From NCBI GenBank assembly GCA_964563495.1, contig CAZLYK010000009.1:1-64000 (forward strand): 64,000 bases of DNA. The letters are read 5' to 3'. The notes beneath the pieces are model-generated. The model had not been told where the DNA came from and did not search any database. It saw only the letters and a list, made by a program, of their open reading frames with translations. This document shows, one piece after another, positions 26,396-34,594 of this stretch (positions are counted from its first letter, which is position 1; each line of letters opens with the position of its first letter). Origin of the DNA: CAZLYK01 sp964563495. Its GTDB lineage: Bacteria > Acidobacteriota > Blastocatellia > RBC074. The position numbers and the translations under genes are program-made.

Positions 26396-26970
26396 GGCTT
26401 CCTCCCACGGTCGAGTTCGCGCAACAGCCAGGCCCTGGCCAACCTCCAATCTCTTTTGACGGTTTCGGGTGAGATGCTGAGAGTTTCCGCCGTATCTTCA
26501 ATGCTCAGCCCGCCGAAGTAGCGCAGCTCCACCACCCATCTCTGCCTGGGGCTGAGATCTGCCAGGATTTTTAACGCATCGTCCAGCGCCGATAGTTCCT
26601 CGCGTTGATCCTGCGAAACCAACTGCGCCTCATCCAATGCCACAAACCGGAAGTCGCCGCCCCGTTTGATCGCCTTCTCAGCGCGCTTTATATCCAAGAG
26701 GATCTCCTGCATCAGTCTGGCGCAGGCGGCAAAGAAATGATCGCGGCTCTTCCAATCTACCTGACTTTGGTCAACCAGGCGCAGGTAAACCTCATTGATG
26801 AGCGCTGTCGCCTGTAACATGTGGCCGGGGTTCTCGCGGTTGATCCGTGCCCTGGCGCGCTTGTGGATTTCCCCGTAGACCATAGTAATGAGCTCATCAA
26901 AAGCGGCAGGATCTCCATTGCGCCAATCCAGGAGCAATTGTGTGACTGTCCGTGACTGGAAGTGATCCAT
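26392..26970 (-). CDS. ECF RNA polymerase sigma factor (TIGR02999-type)
   Basis: The 192-residue protein is an extracytoplasmic-function-type sigma factor of the acidobacterial/planctomycete subgroup usually encoded next to a Ser/Thr kinase. The sigma region 2 part lies at about 5-90 and region 4 (LSPRQRWVVELRYFGGLSIED and a helix-turn-helix ETLSISPETVKRDWRLAR) at about 135-185. I choose the ATG at 26970, with AGGAG 6-8 bases upstream, instead of the start 21 codons earlier. It is co-transcribed and translationally coupled with the kinase-FGE gene, which probably controls it, possibly by phosphorylation. Confidence 0.88.
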   Translation of the reverse strand: MDHFQSRTVTQLLLDWRNGDPAAFDELITMVYGEIHKRARARINRENPGHMLQATALINEVYLRLVDQSQVDWKSRDHFFAACARLMQEILLDIKRAEKAIKRGGDFRFVALDEAQLVSQDQREELSALDDALKILADLSPRQRWVVELRYFGGLSIEDTAETLSISPETVKRDWRLARAWLLRELDRGRKP

Positions 26971-27267
26971 GAATCTCCTCTGATAAGTCACCCACTCTTG
27001 GTGTGCAGTTACCGCTCGGTGATCATACTGCACGGTAAGCTTTCAACTCCAATCAAACTCGCGATATCTTTGGCTTAGCGTCGTCCACTTCAGGAGACAT
27101 CAAAAAAAAATTCCAGCGGCCTTACCTTTTTTTCACTCAGTTTCCGCACAGGGAATTGGAGGGGCAATGGGTTTGTCAATTCAAAGCTCGTCCCTTTCCA
27201 TGGAATTGAAATGCTGTTAGTCAACTTTTGTTTGATCAACCTTTAAGATAAAGAGAGGTAAGCAACC

Positions 27268-27963
27268 ATGTCAAAACGTAGCGATCTTCAAATTTCCTCC
27301 GATGTCCAGAAGCCGAAGGAACCATTGGATCCCAAAGAGCCAAAAGATCCCAAAGACCCTAAGCCTAAGCCAATCGTGCCGCGTCCGGTAACCATCAGCG
27401 CCTTGACCATGGACTGCGATGATGAGAACGATCCGTTAAGCAGTGACGAACCCTATTTATTGGTCTTCAGCCTCAATCTTGTAGGGCTGCCAAAGCCAAG
27501 AGTGATCAAACTGGGCCCTTTCAACGTCAGTGCTTCCGATACTACGTTTGTCTTCCCTCCGAATATTCTTTGGGGGGTGGATGGTCAACCAACAATCATC
27601 AATCACCCCGACGATTTGCTCCTGCTGGTAGCTTTGATGGAGAATGACACATCTGATCCCGAAGCAGTCCGGTCATTCGTCGAAGGTTTTATGGTGGCAA
27701 GCTCAGTTGAGCACGCAACGAGCGCAGGAAATCACAATGACTTCGCGAGCCGAATGATAAACGCTATGCAGGGCTTCATCAGTGCCCCGGCATTGGCCAC
27801 CGGCCCGATTGATCCCGATGACCAGATCGGCCCGGTGCAGGAACTGCGCATCAATCAAGATGACCTAAATCTGGTTTATAGCGATAAACTCAACTCGAGC
27901 GATAAAGCCATGGTTTTCGCGGGAGACGGAGCCAGATACTTTGTTCGCTTCCGTATCCATTGA
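27268..27963 (+). CDS. uncharacterised protein with KEP/KDP-rich N-terminus
   Basis: I do not recognise the family. The 231-residue protein opens with a Lys-Glu/Asp-Pro-rich low-complexity tail (PKEPLDPKEPKDPKDPKPK, about 14-32). A beta-rich globular part of about 190 residues follows, with SALTMDCDDENDPLSSDEP, then LVFSLNL, FPPNILWGVDGQP and later AMQGFISAP. No signal peptide or transmembrane helix is seen. AGAGAGG lies 9-10 bases before the ATG. It is divergent from the ECF sigma/kinase operon across a 297-base gap in which I see no clear motif; a target of that sigma factor is possible. Composition is less G+C-rich than the neighbours. Confidence 0.65.
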   Translation: MSKRSDLQISSDVQKPKEPLDPKEPKDPKDPKPKPIVPRPVTISALTMDCDDENDPLSSDEPYLLVFSLNLVGLPKPRVIKLGPFNVSASDTTFVFPPNILWGVDGQPTIINHPDDLLLLVALMENDTSDPEAVRSFVEGFMVASSVEHATSAGNHNDFASRMINAMQGFISAPALATGPIDPDDQIGPVQELRINQDDLNLVYSDKLNSSDKAMVFAGDGARYFVRFRIH

Positions 27964-27972
27964 ATGAGGAGG

Positions 27973-28076
27973 AATAGACAGGATTGACAGGACTTCTGCA
28001 GGATTAAACAGGATATTGTTTGGCCCTGTCTTTGATCCTGTTTAATCCTGCAGAAATCCTGTCAATCCTGACTATT
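27973..28076. repeat. CAGGATT palindromic repeat, copy 12
   Basis: This full element lies between convergent genes (the unknown protein and the HMG-CoA-reductase-like gene). The loop contains GGCCCTGTCTTTGATC, in the orientation opposite to copy 2. Unlike several others it starts 9 bases after the upstream stop and provides no stop codon. Confidence 0.92.
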
Positions 28077-28081
28077 TCTTC

Positions 28082-29254
28082 TCAAGGCCGGTTGCGACCG
28101 TAGCGATCGTGGCTCGACACCCACTCTTCGGCGATGACCGCGCTGCCGAGCGATAACTCGCCGCAGAGCACCGTCGCAGCGACGATTTCGGCGAACTTCC
28201 TGACTCCGTCCTTGCCGTAACAACCGAGCAGTTCCAGGCACTCACGTTGCGTCGGCAGTCCGGTGCCTCCGCCGTAGGTCGCCACGATCAACGAAGGGAT
28301 CGTGATCGAGTAATAGTAATCGCCCGCCGGCGTGATTTCGGAATAGACCAGCGCCGCCGAAGATTCAGCGACGTTAGCCACGTCCTGCCCCGTCGCGATG
28401 AAGAGTGCCGCGATGCCGTTTGGCGAGTGCCCGCCGTTGTTGTTGGCGCCGGAAAAGAGGCTCCCCAGATTGCTGATCAGCCGCCCGCGAAAGATGCGTT
28501 CGACGCTGGTGCGCATGACGCTTTCCAGCAGTCGCGCAGGGATCGTCGCTTCCGCCGTCACGCGCTTGCCGCGCGTGCGCAGCACGTTGATCTGCGAGGA
28601 TTTCTTGTCGGTCGCGAAGTTCGATTCGAGAAGGTAATGCTCGATGCCCGGATAAACGCTGCAAATCCAATCGCAGGCGGCTTTGGTCGCCTTGCCGACC
28701 ATGTTCTGGCCGGCGGCGTCACCCGTCAAGAAATTGAAACGGAGGAAGCGGAAGCGGCTGGCCGAATATTGCTCAATGTCGCGCAGTTTGCCGACGCGCG
28801 TGGTGGTCTCGGCCTGGCGTTTGATCTCGTTGAAGTTTTCTTCGACCCACTTGCCGAACTGGCGAGCCTCGCGTGCGCTGGGAAAGATAAAGACCGGCGC
28901 GCGCTGCATGGCATCGTCCAGGACGGTGGTGGTCACACCGCCCGCCTCGCGCAGCAGCTTCATCCCACGATTATAGCTGGCGACAAGCGTGCCCTCGGTC
29001 GTCGCCAGCGGCACAAAGAATTCGCCCTTCGCATATTCCCCGTTGACCATTAGCGGCCCGGCCAGGCCGATCGGCACCTGCGCTACGCCGATGAAATGCT
29101 CGATGTTGCCCGGCAGCGCCGCTGACGGATCGAAGGAGTATTGGCCGACGTGGTTGAGCTCGACCCCGGTCTGCTCTTTCAGGAACCGCCGTCGAGCCTC
29201 AGCCGCTTCGCGGGTGTAATCGTTGTCCGGGGAACGCGGAATTTTGTTGGACAT
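28082..29254 (-). CDS. HMG-CoA-reductase-like protein (class I type)
   Basis: The 390-residue protein matches the HMG-CoA reductase fold. It has VPIGLAGPL near residue 60, the catalytic glutamate motif LATTEGTLVASYNRG near 83-97, NFATDKKSSQIN (catalytic lysine, about 218), GQDVAN (catalytic aspartate) and a C-terminal histidine in VSSHDR. The nucleotide-binding motif reads GDAAGQNM instead of the usual DAMGMNM. Canonical enzymes make mevalonate for isoprenoids; the altered motif may mean a changed cofactor or substrate. No other mevalonate-pathway gene is present. It is divergent from the DUF6600 gene. Confidence 0.82.
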   Translation of the reverse strand: MSNKIPRSPDNDYTREAAEARRRFLKEQTGVELNHVGQYSFDPSAALPGNIEHFIGVAQVPIGLAGPLMVNGEYAKGEFFVPLATTEGTLVASYNRGMKLLREAGGVTTTVLDDAMQRAPVFIFPSAREARQFGKWVEENFNEIKRQAETTTRVGKLRDIEQYSASRFRFLRFNFLTGDAAGQNMVGKATKAACDWICSVYPGIEHYLLESNFATDKKSSQINVLRTRGKRVTAEATIPARLLESVMRTSVERIFRGRLISNLGSLFSGANNNGGHSPNGIAALFIATGQDVANVAESSAALVYSEITPAGDYYYSITIPSLIVATYGGGTGLPTQRECLELLGCYGKDGVRKFAEIVAATVLCGELSLGSAVIAEEWVSSHDRYGRNRP

Positions 29255-29430
29255 TGGGCCTCCTCAAAGCGTACTTTCACTGATTTTTTTGCGCACCTCC
29301 GCGGGATTTTACTCAGCATCACCCCGAATCACCCGGAAAATCAAGCTCGATACGCCTGGCACACGAATTGTGTCAATCATGGGAAAAAGGGGGGGTATTT
29401 TTTGAAAAAGCTCCAGGAAAGGAAGGAGTT

Positions 29431-30603
29431 ATGAAACGCATCGTCATCTTGATTGCTCTTATCATTTCAATCTCCATAATTGGTTTCGGATGTGCATCGC
29501 GTAGAGGTGTCGTGCGAACCAGACCCCTACCACCTCAAAGGATGGTTGTCGATATCAGTATATTTTATGACTCGCTTGCTCCGTATGGCCGGTGGTTCGA
29601 CGCGGATGATTACGGCTGGGTCTGGACGCCCTATGACGTGCCTGTCGGCTGGCGACCATATACCTATGGATATTGGGTATTCTCAGATTACGGCTGGACG
29701 TGGGTCTCGCAGTGGCGATGGGGATGGGCGCCATTTCATTTCGGGCGCTGGATCCATCATCGGCAACATGGGTGGATCTGGATCCCGGGCAGAGACTGGG
29801 GGCCGGCCTGGGTTCTCTGGCGACGTAGCCCAAGAGAGGGCGGCTGGATCGGCTGGGCGCCGATGCCGCCACAACGGGGTTGGCGTGTTGGGCTTGAATT
29901 CGAGACCTGGAATGATCCCGAAGGGTCGGTCGAGCCGGTTTACTACAGCTTTATTGAGGAGAGGAACTTCGCCTCGCGCAATCTTGACCGGGATCTGGTG
30001 CACCCGGCGCGCAATGTTACATTGATTCGAGACACGAGCAACGTAACCAACTATGCCAGGGTGGAGAACCGTATTGTCAATCGCAGTCTGGATGTCGAAC
30101 AGATCGAACGAGCAAGTGGGCGCGCAATCCCGCGGCATCGTGTGGTTGACGCCGGGTCCGCCGGCGCCGGTGAGCGGGTGAGCGGAAACGACATCAGGGT
30201 CTATCGTCCCGACATCTCCCGTTCAGCGCCTGAACGCCCGCCTCAAACCACTGTTCCACAACGACAACGGCCGTCCTCAGTGGAAGACATGAATCGACGC
30301 GAAGAGCGGGAGCGCCGCCAGCTGGAGACCGAGCAGGCGCGAGAACGCAAGGTGCTGGAAAATCAACAGCGGGTGGAACGAGATCGAGCCGCGCGGCAGG
30401 CCGATGCGGAACAGATGCGCAGGCAGCAGGAGGCCGAAAGGCGCGTGCTTGATGAAAAGGTGCGCCGCGAACAAGAGGTGCTAAAATCCAGGCAGGAGAC
30501 TCGACGTAAAGTAGAACAACCCGCCCCTACTGCTCCGCCGCGCAAACCGGCCGGCGAAGAAAAGAAAGAAGCGCCGCAAAGAAAACCGCCGAAGAAACCC
30601 TGA
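29431..30603 (+). CDS. DUF6600-type lipoprotein with long Arg/Glu-rich tail
   Basis: The 390-residue protein is a predicted lipoprotein (MKRIVILIALIISISIIGFGC, lipobox cysteine at about 21). The mature part starts with a Trp/Tyr/Gly-rich domain (LAPYGRWFDADDYGWVWTP and several repeats of YGYW/WGWAP, about 50-150) found in DUF6600 proteins. The C-terminal 140 residues form a charged coiled coil (EERERRQLETEQARERKVL) followed by a Pro/Lys-rich tail. It may act at the cell envelope; function is unknown. The ATG at 29431 follows GGAAGGAG and removes a 21-codon upstream extension. Confidence 0.78.
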   Translation: MKRIVILIALIISISIIGFGCASRRGVVRTRPLPPQRMVVDISIFYDSLAPYGRWFDADDYGWVWTPYDVPVGWRPYTYGYWVFSDYGWTWVSQWRWGWAPFHFGRWIHHRQHGWIWIPGRDWGPAWVLWRRSPREGGWIGWAPMPPQRGWRVGLEFETWNDPEGSVEPVYYSFIEERNFASRNLDRDLVHPARNVTLIRDTSNVTNYARVENRIVNRSLDVEQIERASGRAIPRHRVVDAGSAGAGERVSGNDIRVYRPDISRSAPERPPQTTVPQRQRPSSVEDMNRREERERRQLETEQARERKVLENQQRVERDRAARQADAEQMRRQQEAERRVLDEKVRREQEVLKSRQETRRKVEQPAPTAPPRKPAGEEKKEAPQRKPPKKP

Positions 30604-30616
30604 GAGCGGGTTTTAA

Positions 30617-30719
30617 AATAGACAGGATCGACAGGATTTTTACTGGATTAAACAAGATATTTTCTGCTTTGGATTCAATCATGTTTAATCCAGTAAAAAT
30701 CCTGTCGATCCTGTCTATT
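30617..30719. repeat. CAGGATT palindromic repeat, copy 13
   Basis: This full element lies between the DUF6600 gene and the sulfatase gene. Matched changes in both arms (GGATCGACAGG against CCTGTCGATCC, TACTGGATT against AATCCAGTA) show covariation. The loop is a variant of TTCTGCCTTGTCTTTGATC. The remaining bases to 30861 show no clear promoter. Confidence 0.9.
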
Positions 30720-30861
30720 TTCTGCTTTGCTCAAATAACTCTCTAACATACAATGACTCGATCACATTCAGCGGGTTACCTTCACAAAAAAACGACCATT
30801 TTTCGGGCAATTGGGAGCATTTGCTGCCAAAGGACAATGGCATAGAAAAGGATCAACGCCC

Positions 30862-32283
30862 ATGAAAAGAGTTTCTTTCGCCTTTTTCCTCAGCGCTTTG
30901 TTGCTCGGCGGACCGGTTCTGTTGTTTCTGACCACGGTGCTGCCGTTGACTGCCGGTGCGCAACGCGCGACCGCAGAGAGGCCGAACATTCTTGTCATCG
31001 TGGCGGATGATCTGGGTTATGCCGACATAGGCGTGCAGGGCTGTCAGGACGTCCCGACGCCCTACATCGATTCTCTGGCGAGAAATGGTCTGCGCTTTAC
31101 AAACGGCTATGTCTCGGGGCCGTACTGCAGTCCTACGCGCGCCGGTCTGCTGACCGGGCGCTATCAGCAACGCTATGGCCACGAATTCAACCCCGGCCCG
31201 GCGGGCAATGCTGATCCGGAGTTCGGGTTGCCTCTCACGGAAACGACGCTGCCGGCTCGGTTGAAAGCGCTGGGATACACGACAGGAATGGTCGGCAAAT
31301 GGCATCTGGGTTTTGAGCCAAAATTTCATCCGATGAAGCGAGGCTTTGATGAGTATTTCGGTTTTCTAGGGGGGGCTCACAGCTATTTGGAAAACAGCGA
31401 GGGGCGCAATATGGTCATGCGCGGCAACCGGATGGTGACAGAGTTTGGTTATCTGACCGATATGTTCGGCGACGAAGCCGCGGCTTTTATCGAACGACAA
31501 AAGGAGAAACCCTGGTTTTTGTACCTGGCCTTCAATGCCGATCACACGCCGATGCAGGCGACCGAGAAATACCTGGCGCGTTTCCCAAACATCAAGGATC
31601 CGCTCCGGCAAAAGTTTGCGGCGATGCACAGCGCCATGGATGACAACATCGGTAAGGTGCTCTCCGCGCTCGGCAAGCACAGGCTCGAAGAACGCACGCT
31701 GATCGTTTTCCTCAGCGACAACGGCGGCCCGACCAGAGCCAACAGTTCACGCAACACACCGCTGCGGGGCTTCAAGGCGCAGACGTGGGAAGGCGGCGTT
31801 CGCGTCCCCTTTTTGCTCCAATGGAAAGGCAAACTGCCCGCCGGCGTGGTCTATCAAGAGCCGGTCATTCAGCTCGACATTCTCCCAACGGCGCTGGCTG
31901 CCGCCGGCGTCGAGGCGAAAGGCGATTGGAAACTCGATGGAGTCAACCTGACGCCCTATCTGACCGGCCAAAAGAAAGGGGCGCCGCACGAGGCGCTGAT
32001 GTGGCGTTTCGGCGGGCAGATGGCGATTCGGATGGGCGAGTGGAAGCTGGTCAAAGCGCCCGGAGCCGGGGCTGCATTTGCTGAGCGCCGTCAACGCACG
32101 ACGGTCAGCGGCGCGCATCTATACAACCTTCGCGACGATGTCGGCGAACAGGTCAACCTGGCGGACAAAGAGCCGGAGAAGGTCAAACAACTCGCCGCTT
32201 TCTGGGAAAAGTGGAACGCCGAATTGGAGGAGCCGCGCTGGGAGCCGAACCGCAATCCCAACCGGCAAAATAGAGAGGATTGA
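30862..32283 (+). CDS. type I sulfatase (arylsulfatase family)
   Basis: The 473-residue protein is an exported type I sulfatase hydrolysing sulfate esters. Its signal peptide covers about residues 1-30. NILVIVADDLGYADIG carries the metal-binding aspartates and YCSPTRAGLLTGR the Cys-x-Pro-x-Arg signature, whose cysteine must be converted to formylglycine. LSDNGGP and the downstream KWHLGF motif complete the active site. The next gene encodes the converting enzyme. The stop (Asn-Arg-Glu-Asp-TGA) lies in a half-repeat that also provides the next start. The ATG at 30862 is preferred to the upstream extension. The sulfated substrate is unknown. Confidence 0.92.
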   Translation: MKRVSFAFFLSALLLGGPVLLFLTTVLPLTAGAQRATAERPNILVIVADDLGYADIGVQGCQDVPTPYIDSLARNGLRFTNGYVSGPYCSPTRAGLLTGRYQQRYGHEFNPGPAGNADPEFGLPLTETTLPARLKALGYTTGMVGKWHLGFEPKFHPMKRGFDEYFGFLGGAHSYLENSEGRNMVMRGNRMVTEFGYLTDMFGDEAAAFIERQKEKPWFLYLAFNADHTPMQATEKYLARFPNIKDPLRQKFAAMHSAMDDNIGKVLSALGKHRLEERTLIVFLSDNGGPTRANSSRNTPLRGFKAQTWEGGVRVPFLLQWKGKLPAGVVYQEPVIQLDILPTALAAAGVEAKGDWKLDGVNLTPYLTGQKKGAPHEALMWRFGGQMAIRMGEWKLVKAPGAGAAFAERRQRTTVSGAHLYNLRDDVGEQVNLADKEPEKVKQLAAFWEKWNAELEEPRWEPNRNPNRQNRED

Positions 32284-32311
32284 CGGGACTTTTGCAGGAT
32301 CTGAAAGGATG
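32269..32311 (+). repeat. left half of CAGGATT repeat joining sulfatase and FGE genes
   Basis: Only the left arm is present (AATAGAGAGGATTGACGGG onward). Its first 15 bases give the sulfatase stop. Its inner end reads CAGGATCTGAAAGGATG, in which the ATG is the start of the next gene and AAAGG or AGGAT its ribosome site. Confidence 0.85.
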
Positions 32312-33367
32312 AGCCTGAGACAATCAATCTTATTGCTGTGGTTGCTACTGTTGTTTCTCGCGGGTTGCAGAACCCAGTCGCCGGACTCTGCGATTGCGCC
32401 TCCTCAAACTGAATTCACTGCCGTAGCGAGCGTCAACAAACGGCCGCCGCCCGGTCCCGCCCCTGCCGGGATGGTCTGGATTCCCGGCGGCACGTTTTGG
32501 ATGGGTTGCGCGGATTGCAATATGCCCGACGCCTTGCCGGTGCACGCAGTCACAGTGGACGGATTCTGGATCGATCAAACGCCGGTCACAAACGCTCAGT
32601 TCGAGCAGTTCGTACGGGCGACCGGTTACCGAACTATTGCCGAGCGTAACCCCGATCCGAAAGATTATCCCGGCGCTGATCCGAACATGCTCGTACCCGG
32701 CTCGGCTTGTTTTACCGCGCCGCCGACGGACGTCCCGCTCGATAATTTCCTGCAATGGTGGCGGTACGTGCCCGGCGCCAACTGGCGGCATCCTGAAGGG
32801 GCGAACTCAACTATCCAGGGACGCGAAAATTATCCGGTCGTGCATATTGCCTGGGATGACGCGGCAGCCTACGCGAAATGGGCGGGCAAACGGCTGCCGA
32901 CCGAAGCCGAATATGAATTTGCCGCGCGGGGCGGGCTTGATCGCCATCGCTACGCCTGGGGTAATGAGTTGAAGCCCGGAGGCAAATGGCCGGCGAACAT
33001 CTGGCAGGGAAAGTTTCCCTCAAAGAACACCGGTGAGGATGGCTACTCCGGCATATCTCCGGTGAAGGCGTTTCCGCCGAACGGATTTGGACTCTACGAC
33101 GTGGGCGGCAACGTCTGGCAATGGTGCGCTGATTGGTATCGGCCCGATTATTATCAAACGCTGGCCGCAGGCGGATCGCGTAACCCCCAGGGGCCTGCCG
33201 ACAGTTTCGACCCGCAGGAACCGGGAATTCCGAAGCGCGTCCAGAAGGGCGGTTCGTTCCTCTGCAGCGATCAGTATTGCGTGCGCTATCTGGTTGGCAG
33301 CCGCGGCAAGGGCGCGACCGACAGCGGCAGCTCAAACGTCGGTTTCCGCTGCGCGAGCGGGGGGTGA
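32309..33367 (+). CDS. formylglycine-generating enzyme (sulfatase maturase) lipoprotein
   Basis: The 352-residue protein has a lipoprotein signal (LLLLFLAGC, about 13-21) and then a complete FGE/SUMF1 domain: MVWIPGGTFWMG near 55, LPTEAEYEFAARGG near 197 and GNVWQWCADWY near 262. Near residue 316, GGSFLCSDQYC carries both copper-binding catalytic cysteines at the Cys-x4-Cys spacing. It oxidises the sulfatase cysteine to formylglycine with oxygen. It lies directly after its likely substrate gene and the two are joined by a half-repeat that supplies stop, ribosome site and start. An extracytoplasmic maturase implies conversion after export. Confidence 0.9.
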   Translation: MSLRQSILLLWLLLLFLAGCRTQSPDSAIAPPQTEFTAVASVNKRPPPGPAPAGMVWIPGGTFWMGCADCNMPDALPVHAVTVDGFWIDQTPVTNAQFEQFVRATGYRTIAERNPDPKDYPGADPNMLVPGSACFTAPPTDVPLDNFLQWWRYVPGANWRHPEGANSTIQGRENYPVVHIAWDDAAAYAKWAGKRLPTEAEYEFAARGGLDRHRYAWGNELKPGGKWPANIWQGKFPSKNTGEDGYSGISPVKAFPPNGFGLYDVGGNVWQWCADWYRPDYYQTLAAGGSRNPQGPADSFDPQEPGIPKRVQKGGSFLCSDQYCVRYLVGSRGKGATDSGSSNVGFRCASGG

Positions 33368-33376
33368 AGACGGGTA

Positions 33377-34456
33377 ATGGAAAACTTCGGCTTGAGCAAA
33401 GGCGTCTGGGAAGAGCGATGGCATCCGCTCCGCGAGGAGTGGGTGCTGGTCGCTGCCCATCGCCAGAATCGTCCGTGGAGCGGTGAGACAGTGCAACACG
33501 AGGAAAAGCCGTTGCCGGCGTATCTGGAAGATTGTTATCTATGTCCCGGCAACGCGCGGGTCAGCGGTAAGGTCAACCCGCATTACAGCGGTGTTTATGT
33601 CTTCGATAACGATCATCCGTGTGTCGGGTGGGACGCACCGAAAGATCTGAAACCTGCTCCCGGCATCTACCGCAACCGCCCGGCGAACGGGATCGCGCGA
33701 GTGGTCTGTTATACACCGCGCCACGACCTGACGCTGGCTGAACTCGATGCCGTTGAAGTTGAAAACCTGCTGGCTGCCTGGCAACAGCAGTACACCGACC
33801 TGGGCGCTCACCCCGAGATCAATCACATTCTCTTTTTTGAAAACAAAGGGGAAGTCGTTGGCGTCTCGAACCCGCATCCGCACTGCCAGATTTACGCGAC
33901 CAATTTTGTTTTCAAAACCATCGAGAACGAGGCGCGCGTCAGCCAGCGGTATTTCGACGAAACCGGCCGCCCGATCTTTGAGGAGATCATTGCGGCCGAA
34001 CAACAGGACGGCAGCCGGGTGATTTGCGAAAACGCAACGGCCATCGCCTTTCTGCCCTACTTCGCACGCTATGCTTACGAAGTCTTTGTCGCGCCGAAAA
34101 AGACGCATCCGAGCCTTGCCGCACTGAGCGATGGCGAAGTCCACGACCTGGCCGAAGTCTTGCGTGAAACGCTGATTCGCTTCGACAACCTGTGGCGCAT
34201 GCCTTTCCCTTATGTCATGCCGCTTCATCAGTCTCCGACCGATGGCGGCGACTATCGCGGCTTTCACTTTCACCTCGAATTTCATCCGCCGCTGAGAAAG
34301 CCAAACCTGCTCAAGTATCTGGCCGGCCCGGAGATCGGCGGCGGCAATTTCCTGAGCGATACGTCGCCGGAAGAAAAGGCCGCTGAGCTCCGCGCGCAAC
34401 CCACAGAGCATTACAAACATTCTGCAATTTCTCGCGGTTTTCACCTGAATGAGTAG
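33377..34456 (+). CDS. galT: galactose-1-phosphate uridylyltransferase
   Basis: The 359-residue protein transfers UMP between UDP-glucose and galactose-1-phosphate in the Leloir pathway. It shows the zinc pair CYLCPGN near 52-58 and the catalytic His-Pro-His motif in NPHPHCQIYA near 170, plus the C-terminal FHFHLEFHPP segment. Length is normal. It starts 9 bases after the FGE gene and is followed by galK and galE, so the sulfatase, FGE and Leloir genes run as one co-directional block. Confidence 0.95.
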   Translation: MENFGLSKGVWEERWHPLREEWVLVAAHRQNRPWSGETVQHEEKPLPAYLEDCYLCPGNARVSGKVNPHYSGVYVFDNDHPCVGWDAPKDLKPAPGIYRNRPANGIARVVCYTPRHDLTLAELDAVEVENLLAAWQQQYTDLGAHPEINHILFFENKGEVVGVSNPHPHCQIYATNFVFKTIENEARVSQRYFDETGRPIFEEIIAAEQQDGSRVICENATAIAFLPYFARYAYEVFVAPKKTHPSLAALSDGEVHDLAEVLRETLIRFDNLWRMPFPYVMPLHQSPTDGGDYRGFHFHLEFHPPLRKPNLLKYLAGPEIGGGNFLSDTSPEEKAAELRAQPTEHYKHSAISRGFHLNE

Positions 34457-34469
34457 ATCAAAGGAAGAA

Positions 34470-34573
34470 AATAGACAGGATTGACAGGATTTTCACAGGA
34501 TTAAACAGGATTTTGTTCTGCCTTGGCTTTGATCCTGTTTAATCCTGTGAAAATCCTGTCAATCCTGTCTATT
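34470..34573. repeat. CAGGATT palindromic repeat, copy 15
   Basis: This full, near-consensus element lies between galT and galK. The loop reads TTCTGCCTTGGCTTTGATCC. It is nearly identical to the copy on the other side of galK, which sits in the same orientation. Confidence 0.92.
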
Positions 34574-34594
34574 TTCTTCCACGAATGAAGACGA

